A stretch of DNA of 64,000 nucleotides from Paraburkholderia nodosa DSM 21604 (lineage in GTDB: Bacteria > Pseudomonadota > Gammaproteobacteria > Burkholderiales > Burkholderiaceae): NCBI RefSeq assembly GCF_000519185.1, contig NZ_JAFA01000016.1:112350-176349 (forward strand), in the 5' to 3' direction. The position numbers and the translations under genes were made by a program. Shown piece by piece: positions 62,624 through 64,000 of this stretch (position 1 is the stretch's first letter; every line of letters starts with the position of its first letter). The notes beneath the pieces were generated by a model, which did no database searches, had not been told where the DNA came from, and saw nothing but the letters and a program-made list of their open reading frames with translations.

Positions 62624-64000
62624 TCAGTCGAGCCGCAGACGGGACTCGGCATACGTGTACAGCGGGCGCCACAGGAGGCGGTTGAACAGCGTGACGAAGA
62701 GCGACATCACGGCAATGCCGAGAATGATCTTCGGGTAGTCGCCGGCCGCCGTCGTTTGCGCGATGTAGGCGCCCAGGCCGTGCGCGACGACTTTCGTGTC
62801 GCCCCACTGCACGAACTCCGCGACGATACTCGCGTTCCACGCGCCGCCCGAGGCCGTGATGGCGCCGGTCACGTAATACGGGAAAATGCCCGGCAGCATA
62901 GCCTGACGCCACCACTGCCAGCCACGAATACGGAAGTTCTTCGCTGCTTCCTTGTAGTCGTTCGGATAGGCGGTGGCCCCTGCAATCACGTTGAACAGGA
63001 TATACCACTGGGTGCCGAGGACGATCAGCGGCGACAGCCAGATGTCAGGGTTCAGGTGAAAGCGCACGATCACGATAACGAACACCGGGAACAGCAGGTT
63101 CGCCGGGAACGCCGCGAGGAACTGCGCGAGCGGCTGCACCTTCTCGGCGAGCGCCGGGCGCAGGCCGATCAGCACGCCGAGCGGCACCCAGATCACCGAA
63201 GCGATGGCGATCAGCAGCAGCACGCGAAGGAGCGTGATGAAGCCGAGACCGAGCACGTGCCACACTTCGTCGAGCGTCACGCCAGTGCGCACGAAGGCCA
63301 CCACGCGCCACACCACGAACACGGTCAACGCGATCACGAGCACCGCCCACACGGCGTCGCCGATGCGTGCACGCCAGCCGGAGCGGCCGCGCGCCACGGG
63401 CGCCGCGAACGTCACGTTCGGAAACGACGGCAGCTGGATCGGCATGCGCGCAGCCTTGGCGAAGAGCCAGCCGAGCGGCACGAGCAGTTGATGAATGAGA
63501 TGGGTGCGCCGAATCAGGTCGAGCAGCCACGACTCAGGTGCTTCCCCCGAGCTCGTGGTTTCCATGCGGAACTTGTCGGCCCACGCCACGAGCGGGCGGA
63601 ACAGGAACTGGTCGTAGGCGAGAATCACCACGATCATCGCGAGGATCACCCAGCCCACGGCGTGCAGGTTCTTTTCCGCGATCGCCTGGGCCAGATACGC
63701 GCCAACGCCGGGCAGCGTAATCGTGTTGTTGCCCACCGTGATCGCTTCGGAGGCCACTACGAAGAACCAGCCGCCCGACATCGACATCATCATGTTCCAG
63801 ATGAGGCCTGGCATCGAGAACGGCACCTCGAGCTTCCAGAAGCGCTGCCATGCGGTCAGGTGGAACCCGCGCGAGACTTCATCCAGATCGCGCGGCACCG
63901 TGCGCAGCGACTGGTAGAAGCTGAAGGTCATGTTCCAGGCCTGGCTCGTGAAGATCGCGAAGATCGCCGCGAGCTCGGCCCCCAGCACGCGCGAAGGAAA
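62624..64000 (-). CDS. ABC transporter permease with two fused permease domains (partial at the right edge)
   Basis: At least 459 residues are in the window and the reading frame stays open to base 64000, so the N-terminus is missing. Two binding-protein-dependent transport domains are joined. The first EAA loop is EVSRGFHLTAWQRFWKLEVP. The second is EAAKNFRIRGWQWWRQAMLP, with VIWVPLGVLIGLRP before it. About 12 membrane segments fall in the visible part. It is the partner of the ATPase downstream; single-chain fused permeases of this type replace two separate subunits. The substrate (nitrate, sulfonate or other) cannot be told. Confidence 0.88.
   Translation of the reverse strand, partial: FPSRVLGAELAAIFAIFTSQAWNMTFSFYQSLRTVPRDLDEVSRGFHLTAWQRFWKLEVPFSMPGLIWNMMMSMSGGWFFVVASEAITVGNNTITLPGVGAYLAQAIAEKNLHAVGWVILAMIVVILAYDQFLFRPLVAWADKFRMETTSSGEAPESWLLDLIRRTHLIHQLLVPLGWLFAKAARMPIQLPSFPNVTFAAPVARGRSGWRARIGDAVWAVLVIALTVFVVWRVVAFVRTGVTLDEVWHVLGLGFITLLRVLLLIAIASVIWVPLGVLIGLRPALAEKVQPLAQFLAAFPANLLFPVFVIVIVRFHLNPDIWLSPLIVLGTQWYILFNVIAGATAYPNDYKEAAKNFRIRGWQWWRQAMLPGIFPYYVTGAITASGGAWNASIVAEFVQWGDTKVVAHGLGAYIAQTTAAGDYPKIILGIAVMSLFVTLFNRLLWRPLYTYAESRLRLD

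Overview
The window is high-GC DNA with tight gene packing and the gene content of a betaproteobacterium close to Burkholderia or Paraburkholderia. Supporting content includes an intracellular polyhydroxybutyrate depolymerase with the Cys183/Asp355/His388 layout known from Cupriavidus, rnfB next to nth, a MctP/DUF3311 monocarboxylate permease pair, BenE, DUF1841 and DUF3096 proteins, and AphA-like deacetylases. Genus assignment is inference from gene content; no 16S gene is present. Most of the window is ordinary chromosome. No insertion sequence, integrase, prophage or CRISPR array was seen.

Layout. 0-14 kb: a lactonase fragment, a GH15 glucoamylase-type enzyme, phaZ, a TetR regulator, rnfB-nth-DUF1841, a two-gene cytochrome c operon, a MoxR ATPase/CoxE-VWA pair, benE, transaldolase and a PhnB-like VOC protein. 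14-25 kb: FUSC membrane protein, mctP-DUF3311, a spermidine-synthase-like protein, three putative lipoproteins, a deoxyinosine glycosylase-ubiC pair and htpG. 24-31 kb: a MocR/PdxR regulator facing a VOC protein, an EamA transporter, a PLP aminotransferase, RidA and PhzF; three GTACCG-type sites lie in the divergent intergenic region. 31-39 kb: a GGDEF/EAL protein, a chromate transporter, and an operon (MHS transporter, M20 amidohydrolase, HDAC-like amidohydrolase) divergent from a LysR regulator with a clear inverted repeat between them.

39-48 kb: a CopD-like membrane protein, parC and parE, an MNT/HepT (mntA-hepT) toxin-antitoxin pair, uup with a 14-bp tandem repeat in its 5' region, rubredoxin and tRNA-Arg(CCT). 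48-51 kb: two unrecognised small genes, then a C5 cytosine methyltransferase and a Vsr mismatch endonuclease. 51-64 kb: YbhB-like protein, a 14-TM MFS exporter, a glycine-zipper protein, otsA, two small Gly/Pro-rich or charged proteins, two sigma-54 activators with a small membrane protein between them, a tandem pair of paralogous glycine-zipper lipoproteins, and an ABC importer (ATPase plus fused permease) that runs off the right edge.

Candidates for something less well described are: the transporter/M20/HDAC-like operon with its LysR dyad; the MocR-controlled PLP/RidA/PhzF neighbourhood; the structured, repeat-like gap between copD and parC; the palindromic parE leader with DnaA-box-like sequences; the 14-bp tandem array before uup; and the paralogous lipoprotein pair at 60-61 kb. 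All function statements come from motif reading by eye; none were checked against databases.
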